Shown: positions 53,558 through 62,735 of the stretch, in pieces | How positions within the stretch are numbered: position 1 is the first letter of the stretch | Layout: each line of letters opens with the position of its first letter | Source of the DNA: Gimesia aquarii | GTDB lineage: Bacteria; Planctomycetota; Planctomycetia; Planctomycetales; Planctomycetaceae | Assembly (NCBI RefSeq): GCF_007748175.1 | Contig: NZ_CP037422.1 | Coordinates: forward strand, 1,094,528-1,158,527 | DNA: 64,000 nucleotides | Reading direction: 5' to 3' | Position numbers and translations under genes: made by a program | The notes under the pieces: model-generated | What the model saw: the letters and a program-made list of their open reading frames with translations, nothing else | What the model was told of the DNA's origin: nothing | Databases searched by the model: none

Positions 53558-54010
53558 CTATAATAACCAGACTGTGGTTTGCGCCTGCGCGCGCACTCCC
53601 GGCGCTGTGAATGAAGAAAGGGCGCTGATCTCGAGCATAGAATGAATGTACTGTTTCTCCTGAGAGGAACAAAAAAGATCCGTAGGAGGTAACAGGTCCA
53701 CCATTTGAGGAGCTTCTTCAAGAACTTTAGCAGGCGCTGATGCTAAATAAGAACAGCGACCTTCCTGACAGGGATCCGATTCCGGAATGGTGGGAGCCTC
53801 ATCAGTTGTGCCTTCAAGTTCTTGATGACCTGCGGAATGCTCGTGGTTGTGATGAGCGTGTTCTAATTCTGCATGTTCACATAATGCGATAGATTGGCAG
53901 GAGTTCTGTTGTCCCGCATGACACTCGTGCGCATGATGCCATCCACACCCCAGTAAGGTATGTGTCAGCATAGAAAGCAGCATTAGAACGACGGTGAAAG
54001 ATTGGTACAT
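53558..54010 (-). CDS. Cys/His-rich lipoprotein, first gene of the metal-efflux operon
   Basis: A 150-residue protein with a signal peptide ending in lipobox LLGC (Cys22), followed by a region rich in His and Cys (HAHECHAGQQNSCQ, CEHAELEHAHHNHEHSAGH). Two further Cys are in PCQEGRC. The C-terminal ~60 residues are not recognisable. It is upstream of the adaptor and pump on the same strand (about 150 bp). A metal-binding or metal-sensing lipoprotein is the natural inference. No named family. Confidence 0.75.
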   Translation of the reverse strand: MYQSFTVVLMLLSMLTHTLLGCGWHHAHECHAGQQNSCQSIALCEHAELEHAHHNHEHSAGHQELEGTTDEAPTIPESDPCQEGRCSYLASAPAKVLEEAPQMVDLLPPTDLFCSSQEKQYIHSMLEISALSSFTAPGVRAQAQTTVWLL

Positions 54011-54355
54011 AAAAAACCTTAGGAAAAATTGAACTCTGATTCAAATAATGCCACTAAACAGAGAATCTGTCAAGATATCTCTTTAACCGAGCAAAATGAG
54101 GGACACAGAACACAGAATTAGAATTTCATCCATAAGTGGTTTTAAATCTTTGCTTTATGCGGAGGCCCAGCCAAAGATTTAATTAGCGTTCCTGCCAAAG
54201 CTGTTGTGATTTTGAATACATTCGGTTCAAACAGACTCTTTAATTCTGGAATCATTGGATCCTTAAAATTTTCCCGAGAGCTTGACTTGTAAATACGTAA
54301 GAAAAGTACGATCCTGCAAAGATCTACAGTTCAAAACTAGATAAAGGAGTGATTT
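54011..54355. other. Divergent intergenic region between the metal operon and a dehydrogenase
   Basis: A 345-bp region holding the promoters of the metal-efflux operon (minus) and of the D-hydroxyacid dehydrogenase gene (plus). It contains an 11-bp perfect inverted repeat (54142-54152 and 54172-54182). No gene is apparent. Confidence 0.5.
54142..54182. repeat. 11-bp inverted repeat with 19-bp spacer
   Basis: TTAAATCTTTG (54142-54152) and CAAAGATTTAA (54172-54182) are perfect reverse complements. No T-run follows, so it is not an obvious terminator. Its position in a divergent gap suits a regulatory or structural role. Confidence 0.45.
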
Positions 54356-55324
54356 GTGTCTGCCAAATTCCGTGTATTAATTACTGATCGTGCCTGGCCG
54401 GATTGCGAAGTGGAACGCAAAGAATTAGCACTCGTCGATGCAGAAGTTATCGAAGCCCCTCCCGGAGCAGACGAACAGACACTCATCGAATACGCTACCG
54501 GAGTTGATGCCATCGCCACATGTTGGGCTCCCGTGACAGAAGCTGTGATTGCAGCGGCCCCGCGTTGTAAAACGATTGCGCGTTTGGGAATTGGATTGGA
54601 CAACATTGATGTAAAATATGCCTCTTCCAAAAAGATTCCGGTCACCAATGTTCCCGATTACTGTATCCCGGAAGTCGCCGATCATGCGATTGCGTTGATG
54701 TTAGCGAGTTTACGAAATGTTGCCTTTTTTCATCACCAGACGAAACAGGGAATCTATGATCTCGCAGTTGCGCCAATACCACATCGAGTCAGTACATTGA
54801 CAATGGGAGTCTTTGGTTTCGGCCTGACGGGACAAGCCGTTGCAGCGCGTGTACGTGCTTTTGGTATGAACGTGATTGCAAACAATTCGTCTGGAAACGA
54901 CTATGGAACGGGAACCACTATGGTTTCGTTTTCAGATCTACTGGTGCAAAGTGATGTCATTTCCATTCACGCACCACTGACAGATGCCACCCATCATCAA
55001 TTTGATGAAAGTGCGTTCGAACAAATGAAGTCAACCGCTTTAATCATCAATACTTCCAGAGGAGGGCTCATTGACTTTTCTGCATTGAAATCTGCTATTC
55101 AAAATGAGCAAATCGCTGGAGCAGCACTGGATGTGTTTGACCCGGAACCACCTGATCTGAATGATCCTTTTTTCAAGGATAAAAGAGTGATTGCCACTCC
55201 CCATGCTGCATTCATTTCGCAAGAATCACTGGATGAACTCCGGCAACAGGCAGCCCGCCAGGTGGCAGATATCCTCGTGGGGAGGGAAACCACTAATGTC
55301 GTAAATGCAACAGCAGTTGAATAA
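54356..55324 (+). CDS. D-isomer-specific 2-hydroxyacid dehydrogenase (CtBP-type)
   Basis: A 322-residue NAD-dependent dehydrogenase. The GTG start follows AAAGGAG with 6-nt spacing. The nucleotide-binding loop is GVFGFGLTGQAVAARVRAFG (residues about 151-170; GFGLTG). The catalytic trio is visible: Arg in INTSRGGLIDFSALKSAI (about 223-240), Glu in ALDVFDPEPPDLND and His in IATPHAAFISQESLDE. These enzymes interconvert 2-keto acids and D-2-hydroxyacids. The substrate (for example glycerate, phosphoglycerate or lactate) cannot be told. It resembles the C-terminal-binding-protein-type branch. It stands alone. Confidence 0.9.
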   Translation: MSAKFRVLITDRAWPDCEVERKELALVDAEVIEAPPGADEQTLIEYATGVDAIATCWAPVTEAVIAAAPRCKTIARLGIGLDNIDVKYASSKKIPVTNVPDYCIPEVADHAIALMLASLRNVAFFHHQTKQGIYDLAVAPIPHRVSTLTMGVFGFGLTGQAVAARVRAFGMNVIANNSSGNDYGTGTTMVSFSDLLVQSDVISIHAPLTDATHHQFDESAFEQMKSTALIINTSRGGLIDFSALKSAIQNEQIAGAALDVFDPEPPDLNDPFFKDKRVIATPHAAFISQESLDELRQQAARQVADILVGRETTNVVNATAVE

Positions 55325-55478
55325 TCGTTACCATCCCTACAAAGATGTTGAAAAAGTGCATCATTGAATCAGTGAAACTAAGTAAAACTGCCCGAAAATA
55401 AGCTAGGCTAAATGTAGTCCTCGTTTATTTTTAGCTTAAAAAACCAGTTTGAAAGGTTAATGATTCAGGTAAGAATGG

Positions 55479-56927
55479 ATGGACCCCAATCGTAACGCTC
55501 CCCAATCTGAAGTAGATGGGAAGGCGCTCGCATCACAATCTGGCACAGATTCTGATGCGATCCGTCACGAAGAGCGTACGCCATCACCTCCCCCAAAAGA
55601 GAACTCTCCACCCCAGAACATGTCCGCTTCCGAGGATCAAAAACGAATCAAAGAACTGGAAGCAACACTGCAAGAAAAAGAGCAGTTAATCGCCGTCCTC
55701 ACCGAACGGCTCTGGCAAGTTGCTGAAGAACTAGGACACAGACATCACAACGACCAAGAATTCGATTCAATCTCTAAAAATTTTGAATCAATCTCGGCGG
55801 AAAATCTCCGAGCAAAAGAACAAGTCACAGAATTAGAATTAGCTCTCGAAGAAAAAGAGCAAGTGATTGTGGCTCTTACCGAACGCCTGGAGCAAGTCGC
55901 GGAACAGTTGGACCGCAGACACCGCACCGGTGCCGATCGTGGCATGACGATATCCGGTGGTGTTCCGCAGGAAGTGATTGAAGAACAGCAAAAAATCTCG
56001 CAAGATTTACATGCTGTCTTAGAGCTATGGCAGGGCATGGAAACGGATGCGTCCCTGTCAAGAATTGAACTGCAAATCTCTGAACTCAAGCAAATCGTTG
56101 AAAAAGGATTTGAAGCGGGCCCTGTTGCTGCCAAACCGTCAACTCTGGTCGATTACTTATCATCACCGACCATTGAAAGTTCTCCAGAAGAGGCTGTGAG
56201 TCAAGTAGAAGAACTACCTTCTGAACAACTTCAACCAGAAGACCAAACTGCCAGTGTACCGGTTGAAGATGAATCTAACACTGAAAACTCCCCCACAGCC
56301 GATAGTGAAGACGCTAGTGGCTGGGAAGCGATGAAGGCAAAATTACTCGCCGGCCAAGGTGTCGATGTCGATACTGATCTCGCGAAAAAAACGATCGTAC
56401 CATCAACGCCCCCTGAACCGCCTCAGGAAACACTAATAGAATCAACAACACAAAGCCTGAGCGCAAATATAGCTGACTCCAGCCAACGCACTCTTAGTAG
56501 TTATAAGCCTCCATTGCCTCAGGCTCCTGCTGAAATCCAATATGAACAGGCTTCTAACGATCAATTGATTCAAGCCATTAGAGAGCGAGACCAATATATC
56601 AGTCAATTGATCAAGAGGGTAAGAGAAGCAGAAACAGCAGTCATTCCAGTGAATTGGGAACAACTCAATAATGCTCCCGCAGAGTTACTTGAAAAGCTTC
56701 AAGTTTTACACCACGATCTGGAACATAACCTCGGATTGGCAGAAGTGGAAATCTCAATTGAGCGCGCCCGGCTATCCCGAACAGAATCAATGCTTCAAAA
56801 TCGCGAAGAACAAATACGCAAAAAAGAAAAACAAATGGGTCTGAATTTAGAACGAGAAGAAGAAAAAATTGACGATGACGAGATGGACGACGACCGGAAA
56901 AAAAGTTGGCTCGGCTTTCTCAACTAA
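55479..56927 (+). CDS. Coiled-coil hypothetical protein with internal duplication
   Basis: A 482-residue protein without recognised family. The N-terminus (1-50) is polar and Pro-rich. Two very similar coiled-coil units follow: about 57-90 (LQEKEQLIAVLTERLWQVAE) and 116-149 (LEEKEQVIVALTERLEQVAE), with an offset of 59 residues. The centre (about 200-370) is acidic, Pro/Ser-rich and probably disordered. The C-terminus returns to helical sequence (RERDQYISQLIKRVREAETA, NREEQIRKKEKQMG) and ends in an acidic/basic cluster before SWLGFLN. No membrane segment or signal peptide, so it is probably a cytoplasmic scaffold or filament-like protein. The start is the second ATG, with AGGT upstream. Confidence 0.75.
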   Translation: MDPNRNAPQSEVDGKALASQSGTDSDAIRHEERTPSPPPKENSPPQNMSASEDQKRIKELEATLQEKEQLIAVLTERLWQVAEELGHRHHNDQEFDSISKNFESISAENLRAKEQVTELELALEEKEQVIVALTERLEQVAEQLDRRHRTGADRGMTISGGVPQEVIEEQQKISQDLHAVLELWQGMETDASLSRIELQISELKQIVEKGFEAGPVAAKPSTLVDYLSSPTIESSPEEAVSQVEELPSEQLQPEDQTASVPVEDESNTENSPTADSEDASGWEAMKAKLLAGQGVDVDTDLAKKTIVPSTPPEPPQETLIESTTQSLSANIADSSQRTLSSYKPPLPQAPAEIQYEQASNDQLIQAIRERDQYISQLIKRVREAETAVIPVNWEQLNNAPAELLEKLQVLHHDLEHNLGLAEVEISIERARLSRTESMLQNREEQIRKKEKQMGLNLEREEEKIDDDEMDDDRKKSWLGFLN

Positions 56928-57315
56928 AGCAAGTTCATCAAATCTTAACATAACACTTCTCTCCTGGCTCGGACAAAAATAAGCTGGTAATCTTAGCATT
57001 CGTATCATTTCTATTACATTTCTGTAATTCAAACATAGTGCTCTGAACACTATATATTTCTCTCCTCACTCCCACACAGCTTGAAAATAATCTCGCTCGA
57101 TCTCACTATTCAGCGTATTGTAGCTTATCTCTTCCTGTTCAATTGATATTTGTATGCAGACGATTCTCTTCGATTCTTGATAAATTATGGAATGTCGGTC
57201 ATGATGACGTTCCATTAAACAGAAGTAGGCCTGCGTCAAAAATTTAATCGATCCAATAACGATTCCATTCATAATTATTCAGCTCATTTTTTAAACGATT
57301 TGCAGGAGACTTCTT
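56928..57315. other. Intergenic region
   Basis: A 388-bp AT-rich gap upstream of the spermidine-synthase-like gene. A minus-strand frame (57066-57272, 68 aa) is open but lacks a good ribosome binding site and any recognisable domain. I leave it out. A promoter for the next gene is expected here. Confidence 0.45.
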
Positions 57316-60300
57316 TTGAAAGATCCGTTGTCAGAGCAACCAGCCCCCCCATTGATGTTATCGCTGATGCTCCTTGTTTCGGGCAGTTGCGCGCTGGTTT
57401 TTCAAGTGGTTTGGATACGTGAGCTACGTCTTGTATTCGGAGCAACAACTGCTTCTTCTGCTGCCGTCCTGGCAATTTTCATGGCAGGATTAGGTTTAGG
57501 AAATTGGCTCTTTGGCAGGCGTATCGATAATTCACTGCTTCCTCTTCGACTCTACGGGTTGCTTGAAGTGGGAATCGCATTGTCTGCGGGACTCAGTCCA
57601 TTTCTAATTGATTTCGTGCGATACTTTTATGTCGAAGTCGGTGGACAATCGGTCCTCGGTCCCGGGCTGGCCACTCTTCTTCGACTCCTGGCAGCGGCCC
57701 TCATACTTTCCATTCCCACTATCATGATGGGAGGTACGCTACCTGCTGCAGCGCGTGCTGTGTCAATTGATGCAGATCAGAACCGGCGCAGCGTTGCCTT
57801 TCTTTATGGATTGAATACGTTCGGTGCCGTTATTGGGGCAGGTTTGGCAAATTTTATGCTCTTGGAAGCATTTGGAAATCGCACCGTATTATGGTCAGCT
57901 TGCGGATTAAACCTTCTGCTTGCAGCCACCGCATTACGGTTATCTAAAAAATTGTCATCGGTTCCACATAAGCAGACGAAACAGCAAACAAAGGAACTCT
58001 CACAGTCATCCCCCCTTAAACAAGAACCAAGTCGAATCGGAGTCGTCTGTGTTTCAGCTGGAATCGTTGGATTTGTATTCTTTCTTATGGAAATTGTCTG
58101 GTATCGGATGCTGGGCCCTTTACTTGGCGGAACGACATATACCTTCGGTTTGATTCTTTGTATCGCGCTGTTGGGTATCGGGGTCGGCGGGGCACTGTAT
58201 GGAATTGTAGCACGTTATCTGAAACCATCACTCCCGTTTTTAGCAGCAATCTGTGCCGTGGAAGCTTTGTTAATTGCGATCCCCTTCTGGTATGGAGATC
58301 AAATTGCGTTCTGGGTAATAGACCAGCAAAGTGAATTCGTCGCATCTTTTGGAGATCAGATTTGGAATTGGTTTCAAGTAGGTGCCTTTGTCATTTTTCC
58401 AGCGTCACTGGTGGCTGGTTTTCAATTTCCCTTACTGATTGCAATCGCTGGAAAAGGACGAGAGAACGTAGGAAAACATGTCGGCTGGACTTTTGCTTCT
58501 AATACATTAGGCGCGATTTCTGGTTCCATTGCCGGTGGTTTTTTTCTACTCCCGATCATGACTGCACCGGGTCTTTGGCGATTCGCCATCTGTTTACTGA
58601 TTTGCTTGGGTATAGTGATAACTGTTTTCAGCCATCGATGGAAAAGTCCCTTTGTGATTATCACAGCTGCTGCATCTCTCTTTGCGATCCTCGGAATTGC
58701 TGGAACAGGTCCAACCGCGGTCTGGCGTCATTCCGGTATCGGTGCAAACCGAGCAAAAATCGATGGTACCGGACGTAATGCAGAACAAAATTTCGCAAAT
58801 ACCAAGAAACGCCAGTGTATTTGGCAGGCTGAAGGGCGAGAATCAAGTGTCGCCATCACGGCCACGGACAGCCTTGCCTTTATCGTGAATGGAAAAAGCG
58901 ATGGCAATGCCTATGGCGACGCAGGCACACAAATTGGACTCGGGCTGATTGGCCCGCTTTTACATAAATCTCCAAAGAGGGGATTGGTTATAGGTCTGGG
59001 AACGGGTGAGTCTGCAGGCTGGATGGCTGATGTAGAAGAGATCAATACGGTCGATGTTGTTGAACTGGAACCAGCAGTTTTGCATATGTCCGAACGTTGT
59101 GCCCAGGTCAATCGCAATGCTTTGGAAAACCCAAAGCTTCAAGTGCACTTTAACGACGCCCGCGAATATTTACTGACTGTGAAAGCACAATACGACATCA
59201 TTGTATCTGAACCTTCAAACCCGTACCGAGCGGGAATCGCGAATCTTTATACGCGCGAATTTTACGAATCTGTTTCATCAAAGCTCAACGAGAATGGATT
59301 ATTTCTGCAATGGGTCCAAGGGTATGAAGTTGATGACCACACCGTGATAATTGTTCTCCAAACAATACGATCAGTATTTCCGAACATTCAAATCTGGCGA
59401 ACGAAGGCGAGAGATATGGTTGTCGTTTGTGGTAAATCAGAATCAGCATTCCAGCAAGACATAGAATTACTTCGAAAGCGTTTCACTGAAAGAACAATAC
59501 AAGAGGGCCTCAAGCTTGGTTGGCGTGTTAGTGACATTGAGGGCATCTTCGCGCACTATGTTTGCGGTGATACTACGATTGACAAACTTTTGAAGGAACA
59601 TGCTGATTTGCTTAATCAAGATGACCAAAATTTTCTCGAATATGCATTTGCAAAGACAGTCGGAAAGACAACACGCTTTTCGATAGAAGATCTGCATCTA
59701 CTGGCAATGAAACTTGATGATAACTCTCCTGTTTCCTCAGATGAATTAAATAGTGAAACCATTGCACAACGCAGGCTTGCCATGCATTTGCATTTAGGTG
59801 GATCGATTCCAATAGTAAAACATCTTTCAGAAACTCAACAGAACCGAGCCGGAGCCTATAATCTGTATTTGATGAAACGCTACTCAGAAGCTGTAGAACG
59901 ATTTAAGGAAGTCGATATCGATAAAAGCTGTTCCATTGAGTTAATGGTATATGCACACTCACTTGCCGAAGCAGGGCTCCCAATCCCTGAAGACATTATG
60001 GAGATACTCAATCAAAATAACAAAACGGAAGCCGCTGCAATAAATGCCATTGCATACTTTCAACAACGCCAGCTCGACCTTGCTCTTCAGATGATTTTGG
60101 TCGCATTTGAAAGATTACAAACGAATCCTTGGGGAAGTCCGTTACTGTTAGATTCCGTTCTGAGGAAAGCGGTGGCTTTATCGGATATCGATGACAGAAC
60201 GGCTTTACCAATCTATGAACAACTGAACCAACCGTTTTCTATGTATCGCCTCGAAAATAAACGACTCGTAGTGCGATATATTATCTCTGAGAAGCTGGAA

Positions 60301-60459
60301 TCAGAGCATATCGTAGAAGCCCTGAAATCAATGGAACCGCATGTTCCGTGGAAGGGATGGTTGCTCGAAAGTCGGGCCAAAGCCTACGCCGCCGAACAGC
60401 ATCCACTCTCTGAGAAAGCAAAAAGGGATCTGAAACTGTTTCGCACCTGGAACCATTAA
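57316..60459 (+). CDS. Fused membrane / spermidine-synthase-like protein with helical-repeat C-terminus
   Basis: A 1047-residue protein. The start is TTG at 57316, with AGGAG 7 nt upstream. Residues about 15-450 hold around a dozen predicted membrane helices beginning LMLLVSGSCALVFQVVWIRE, the typical start of the fused MFS/spermidine-synthase family. About 495-720 is a SAM-dependent, spermidine-synthase-like domain: GLVIGLGTGESAGWMADV (glycine-rich loop), VVELEPAV and SEPSNPYRAGIANLYTREFY. The last ~200 residues contain TPR-like helices (YNLYLMKRYSEAVERFKEVD). Real polyamine synthesis by this family is doubtful, and a membrane-linked methyltransferase-like or aminopropyl activity is possible. 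The catalytic Asp region (YDIIVSEPSNPYR) lacks the canonical second Asp of SpeE. Confidence 0.88.
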   Translation: MKDPLSEQPAPPLMLSLMLLVSGSCALVFQVVWIRELRLVFGATTASSAAVLAIFMAGLGLGNWLFGRRIDNSLLPLRLYGLLEVGIALSAGLSPFLIDFVRYFYVEVGGQSVLGPGLATLLRLLAAALILSIPTIMMGGTLPAAARAVSIDADQNRRSVAFLYGLNTFGAVIGAGLANFMLLEAFGNRTVLWSACGLNLLLAATALRLSKKLSSVPHKQTKQQTKELSQSSPLKQEPSRIGVVCVSAGIVGFVFFLMEIVWYRMLGPLLGGTTYTFGLILCIALLGIGVGGALYGIVARYLKPSLPFLAAICAVEALLIAIPFWYGDQIAFWVIDQQSEFVASFGDQIWNWFQVGAFVIFPASLVAGFQFPLLIAIAGKGRENVGKHVGWTFASNTLGAISGSIAGGFFLLPIMTAPGLWRFAICLLICLGIVITVFSHRWKSPFVIITAAASLFAILGIAGTGPTAVWRHSGIGANRAKIDGTGRNAEQNFANTKKRQCIWQAEGRESSVAITATDSLAFIVNGKSDGNAYGDAGTQIGLGLIGPLLHKSPKRGLVIGLGTGESAGWMADVEEINTVDVVELEPAVLHMSERCAQVNRNALENPKLQVHFNDAREYLLTVKAQYDIIVSEPSNPYRAGIANLYTREFYESVSSKLNENGLFLQWVQGYEVDDHTVIIVLQTIRSVFPNIQIWRTKARDMVVVCGKSESAFQQDIELLRKRFTERTIQEGLKLGWRVSDIEGIFAHYVCGDTTIDKLLKEHADLLNQDDQNFLEYAFAKTVGKTTRFSIEDLHLLAMKLDDNSPVSSDELNSETIAQRRLAMHLHLGGSIPIVKHLSETQQNRAGAYNLYLMKRYSEAVERFKEVDIDKSCSIELMVYAHSLAEAGLPIPEDIMEILNQNNKTEAAAINAIAYFQQRQLDLALQMILVAFERLQTNPWGSPLLLDSVLRKAVALSDIDDRTALPIYEQLNQPFSMYRLENKRLVVRYIISEKLESEHIVEALKSMEPHVPWKGWLLESRAKAYAAEQHPLSEKAKRDLKLFRTWNH

Positions 60460-61138
60460 ACAATGGTTTGGCACACTCTGACTATGAATTAGCAGTCAAA
60501 CATTATCATTTCAAACCAGGCTAAGTCAGAGAATTCATTCTTCACACTAATTCTTGCTACCTGTCGCGCCGAATTTCTTGGATTACGCCTTCCAGGCTGC
60601 TGTCATCGCCAGTTCCCATCGCACTTTCTGAGAGAATTTAGAACGAAAAATGATGGTGTGTGAAATAACCTTAGTATTTTATCTCATAATCTCATTGTCG
60701 TCACTTAGATTCGGTGTGAGAATGATCGATTCGTACTCAAATACTTCCATTTGTTTTTGCGAAGTTATTTCTAATTGAATATTTAGCGAGGACAAAAAAA
60801 CCTTGGGCTCTTTCCTGTGAGTTTCTGCTCCCTCAGAAATGATTTCAATTTTCGTATTTTGTTTTTATCCAGAAATCAGTTGACTTTTTTGCATTATTCT
60901 CTGTAAACTTAATTATTAATCATGCGTATATTAATGAACTCATGTATTAATAACATTAAGATATTCCGTTTACCAAGAAAATATCTACTCAAGTCTACCT
61001 ACAGACTCAAAAGTCACATCTCTGATTCAATATCGGCACCTACAAGAAGTACCTCTTAAATATTGATTTGCCATTTTGGGCAATATTTTTGCTATCGATA
61101 CGGACTTTTCTCATTTATTTTTTAAAAGGAAAAGAGAC
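60460..61138. other. Long AT-rich intergenic region
   Basis: A 679-bp gap before the second DUF1559 gene. No gene is convincing. On the minus strand a short open stretch near 60560-60630 looks like a decayed fragment and has no start signal. The region from 60880 holds a candidate promoter (listed separately) about 230 bp before the ATG. Confidence 0.5.
60880..60909 (+). promoter_or_regulatory. Candidate promoter upstream of the second DUF1559 gene
   Basis: TTGACT (60880-60885), 18-bp spacer, TAAACT (60904-60909). The -35 hexamer matches consensus at five of six positions and the -10 at four of six. It lies 230 bp before the ATG at 61139. Confidence 0.3.
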
Positions 61139-62092
61139 ATGAATCTGAAGCATCAGCGGAAACGAGGGTTTACACTAATCGAACTATTAGTGGTTATCGC
61201 CATCATTGCGATCCTGATCGCACTATTATTACCAGCGGTACAACAAGCACGCGAAGCTGCTAGACGTTCAACATGTAAAAATAATCTGAAACAACTTGGA
61301 CTGGCATTACACAACTATCATGAAACGCATCGTGTGTTTCCATTCTCAACCGTGTGTCGTGTTAATGCTGCCTCTAATGCACTAGGAGCCACTTCGAATA
61401 CAAGACAGGGATGGTTTCACATGATTCTTCCGTTTGTCGATCAGGCCCCCCTGTATAATCAAATTACTCCCCGTATTCAGGCAAATCAGTTTCCCGGAGG
61501 CTGGCCTGAAGCCACGACACGAGTTGCGATGTTCAGTTGTCCTTCCGATCCTAAAGCGGGCAAGATCGGGCAACAGGGGTTTCATGGTAATTATCTGCTG
61601 TGTTCCGGATCGGAACACCAAGGTATTGCGGGTATCTACCCTAGATTAAACGGAATGTTTTACAACCTCTCCAGTACAAAAATGCGTGATGTGGTTGATG
61701 GTATGTCAACGACAATTATGGGAAGTGAAATCAATATTGCCGAAGATGGGATTCCCGCATCAGGACCGGGCAATGTCCTCTGCGGTGGTACACACGATCT
61801 ACGTGGACGTTATCACAACAGCTACCACAACGGTGGTTTGACATTTACGACAATCCGACCACCGAATACTCCTACCGGAGATGTCGCTCAATATTGTAAT
61901 GGTACTGAAGACGCACCCTGCCGTGCCTGTCAATCTGGCGAGAATGAAATTCACGCTCGTAGCCGTCATGAAGGGGGTGTGCATGCTTTGATGGGTGATG
62001 GTGCTGTTCGCTTTGTTTCTGAAAATATCGATACGATTCTCTTTCGGGCGCTGGGAACCCGTGAAGGAAAAGAGACGATCGGAGAATTCTAA
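61139..62092 (+). CDS. DUF1559 domain protein, prepilin-like N-terminus
   Basis: A 317-residue member of the DUF1559 family. The ATG at 61139 follows AAGGAAAAGAG and gives the short basic leader MNLKHQRKRG, then FTLIELLVVIAIIAILIALL, the canonical pilin-like cleavage motif (after Gly10). QQAREAARRSTCKNNLKQLG follows. The C-terminus holds HEGGVHALMGDGAVRFVSENID, corresponding to the family H-x-G-G-x-x-x-x-x-x-DG signature. Surface or pseudopilin-like function is inferred for the family. It has no Pro-rich insertion, unlike the protein at 626-1858. A lipoprotein gene follows after a 138-bp gap with a hairpin. Confidence 0.93.
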   Translation: MNLKHQRKRGFTLIELLVVIAIIAILIALLLPAVQQAREAARRSTCKNNLKQLGLALHNYHETHRVFPFSTVCRVNAASNALGATSNTRQGWFHMILPFVDQAPLYNQITPRIQANQFPGGWPEATTRVAMFSCPSDPKAGKIGQQGFHGNYLLCSGSEHQGIAGIYPRLNGMFYNLSSTKMRDVVDGMSTTIMGSEINIAEDGIPASGPGNVLCGGTHDLRGRYHNSYHNGGLTFTTIRPPNTPTGDVAQYCNGTEDAPCRACQSGENEIHARSRHEGGVHALMGDGAVRFVSENIDTILFRALGTREGKETIGEF

Positions 62093-62111
62093 TCTCTCCT
62101 TAATTCAAGAA

Positions 62112-62148
62112 CTGCCTGTGGTCCAGTCCCGATTGTGACCTCAGGCAG
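62112..62148 (+). other. Intercistronic hairpin between DUF1559 and lipoprotein genes
   Basis: CTGCCTGTGGTC (62112-62123) pairs with GACCTCAGGCAG (62137-62148) with one mismatch and a 13-nt loop. No T-run follows, so it is not a classic terminator. It could set RNA stability or partial attenuation between two co-directed genes. Confidence 0.5.
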
Positions 62149-62230
62149 TGTCTGTATCTCCGTTTTAATTCATGAACTATACCAAAAGACTGATCGAGGC
62201 ACGCTTACCTCGATCTTCAAAGGAGCGATC

Positions 62231-62638
62231 ATGCGAGGGCCTACTTTCGGACTACAACTATTCTGTTACGCAATTGTTCTTCTCATATTCACGGGGTGTG
62301 GCGGTACATCGGATGCTCCTCAGCAAGTCAAGGTAGAAGGAACCGTAACCTTCGACGGAGAACCACTGTCGACAGGTAGCATTGTTTTTGATCCCAGTGA
62401 TGGAAAGGGAGGCTCTTCTGCCGGCGGCATTGAAAATGGTAAATTTCAATTCGACAGCCAACTCGGCAAGAAAAAAGTACTTATCTCAGCAACACGTGAG
62501 ACTGGAGAAAAAGACCAATACGACGAGCCGATTACAGAATCCTATATTCCAAAACAATATAACTCAGAAACGACATTAACAGCCGAAGTGAAACCAGACG
62601 GCGAAAACAAATTCGAATTCGCGCTTAAATCGAAATAA
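62231..62638 (+). CDS. Small lipoprotein with carboxypeptidase-regulatory-like fold
   Basis: A 135-residue lipoprotein. The ATG at 62231 follows AAAGGAG with 5-nt spacing and gives a signal peptide ending FTGC (Cys23). The mature chain (VKVEGTVTFDGEPLSTGSIV, GGIENGKFQFDSQLGKKKVL) has the beta-sandwich pattern of the carboxypeptidase-regulatory-like/transthyretin-like domain common in planctomycete secreted proteins. It ends in FALKSK. This pairing downstream of DUF1559 is frequent in planctomycetes as I remember it. Function unknown. Confidence 0.85.
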   Translation: MRGPTFGLQLFCYAIVLLIFTGCGGTSDAPQQVKVEGTVTFDGEPLSTGSIVFDPSDGKGGSSAGGIENGKFQFDSQLGKKKVLISATRETGEKDQYDEPITESYIPKQYNSETTLTAEVKPDGENKFEFALKSK

Positions 62639-62735
62639 GTAACGATTCAGTAAAAGGCTCGTTCTGTAAATTCAGTCTTAACTTTTACATCTACTATATA
62701 GACTGGGGATCTTTTCAATACATAAAAATCAATGT

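Noticed and set aside
57066-57272. 68-residue minus-strand frame before the fused membrane protein
   Set aside because: Somewhat protein-like, but weak start context and no recognisable motif. It may be a real small gene, yet the sequence alone does not support it.
60560-60630. Short minus-strand stretch that resembles the end of a protein
   Set aside because: Only about 25 codons are open between stops, with no start signal. Could be a decayed gene end but cannot be shown.
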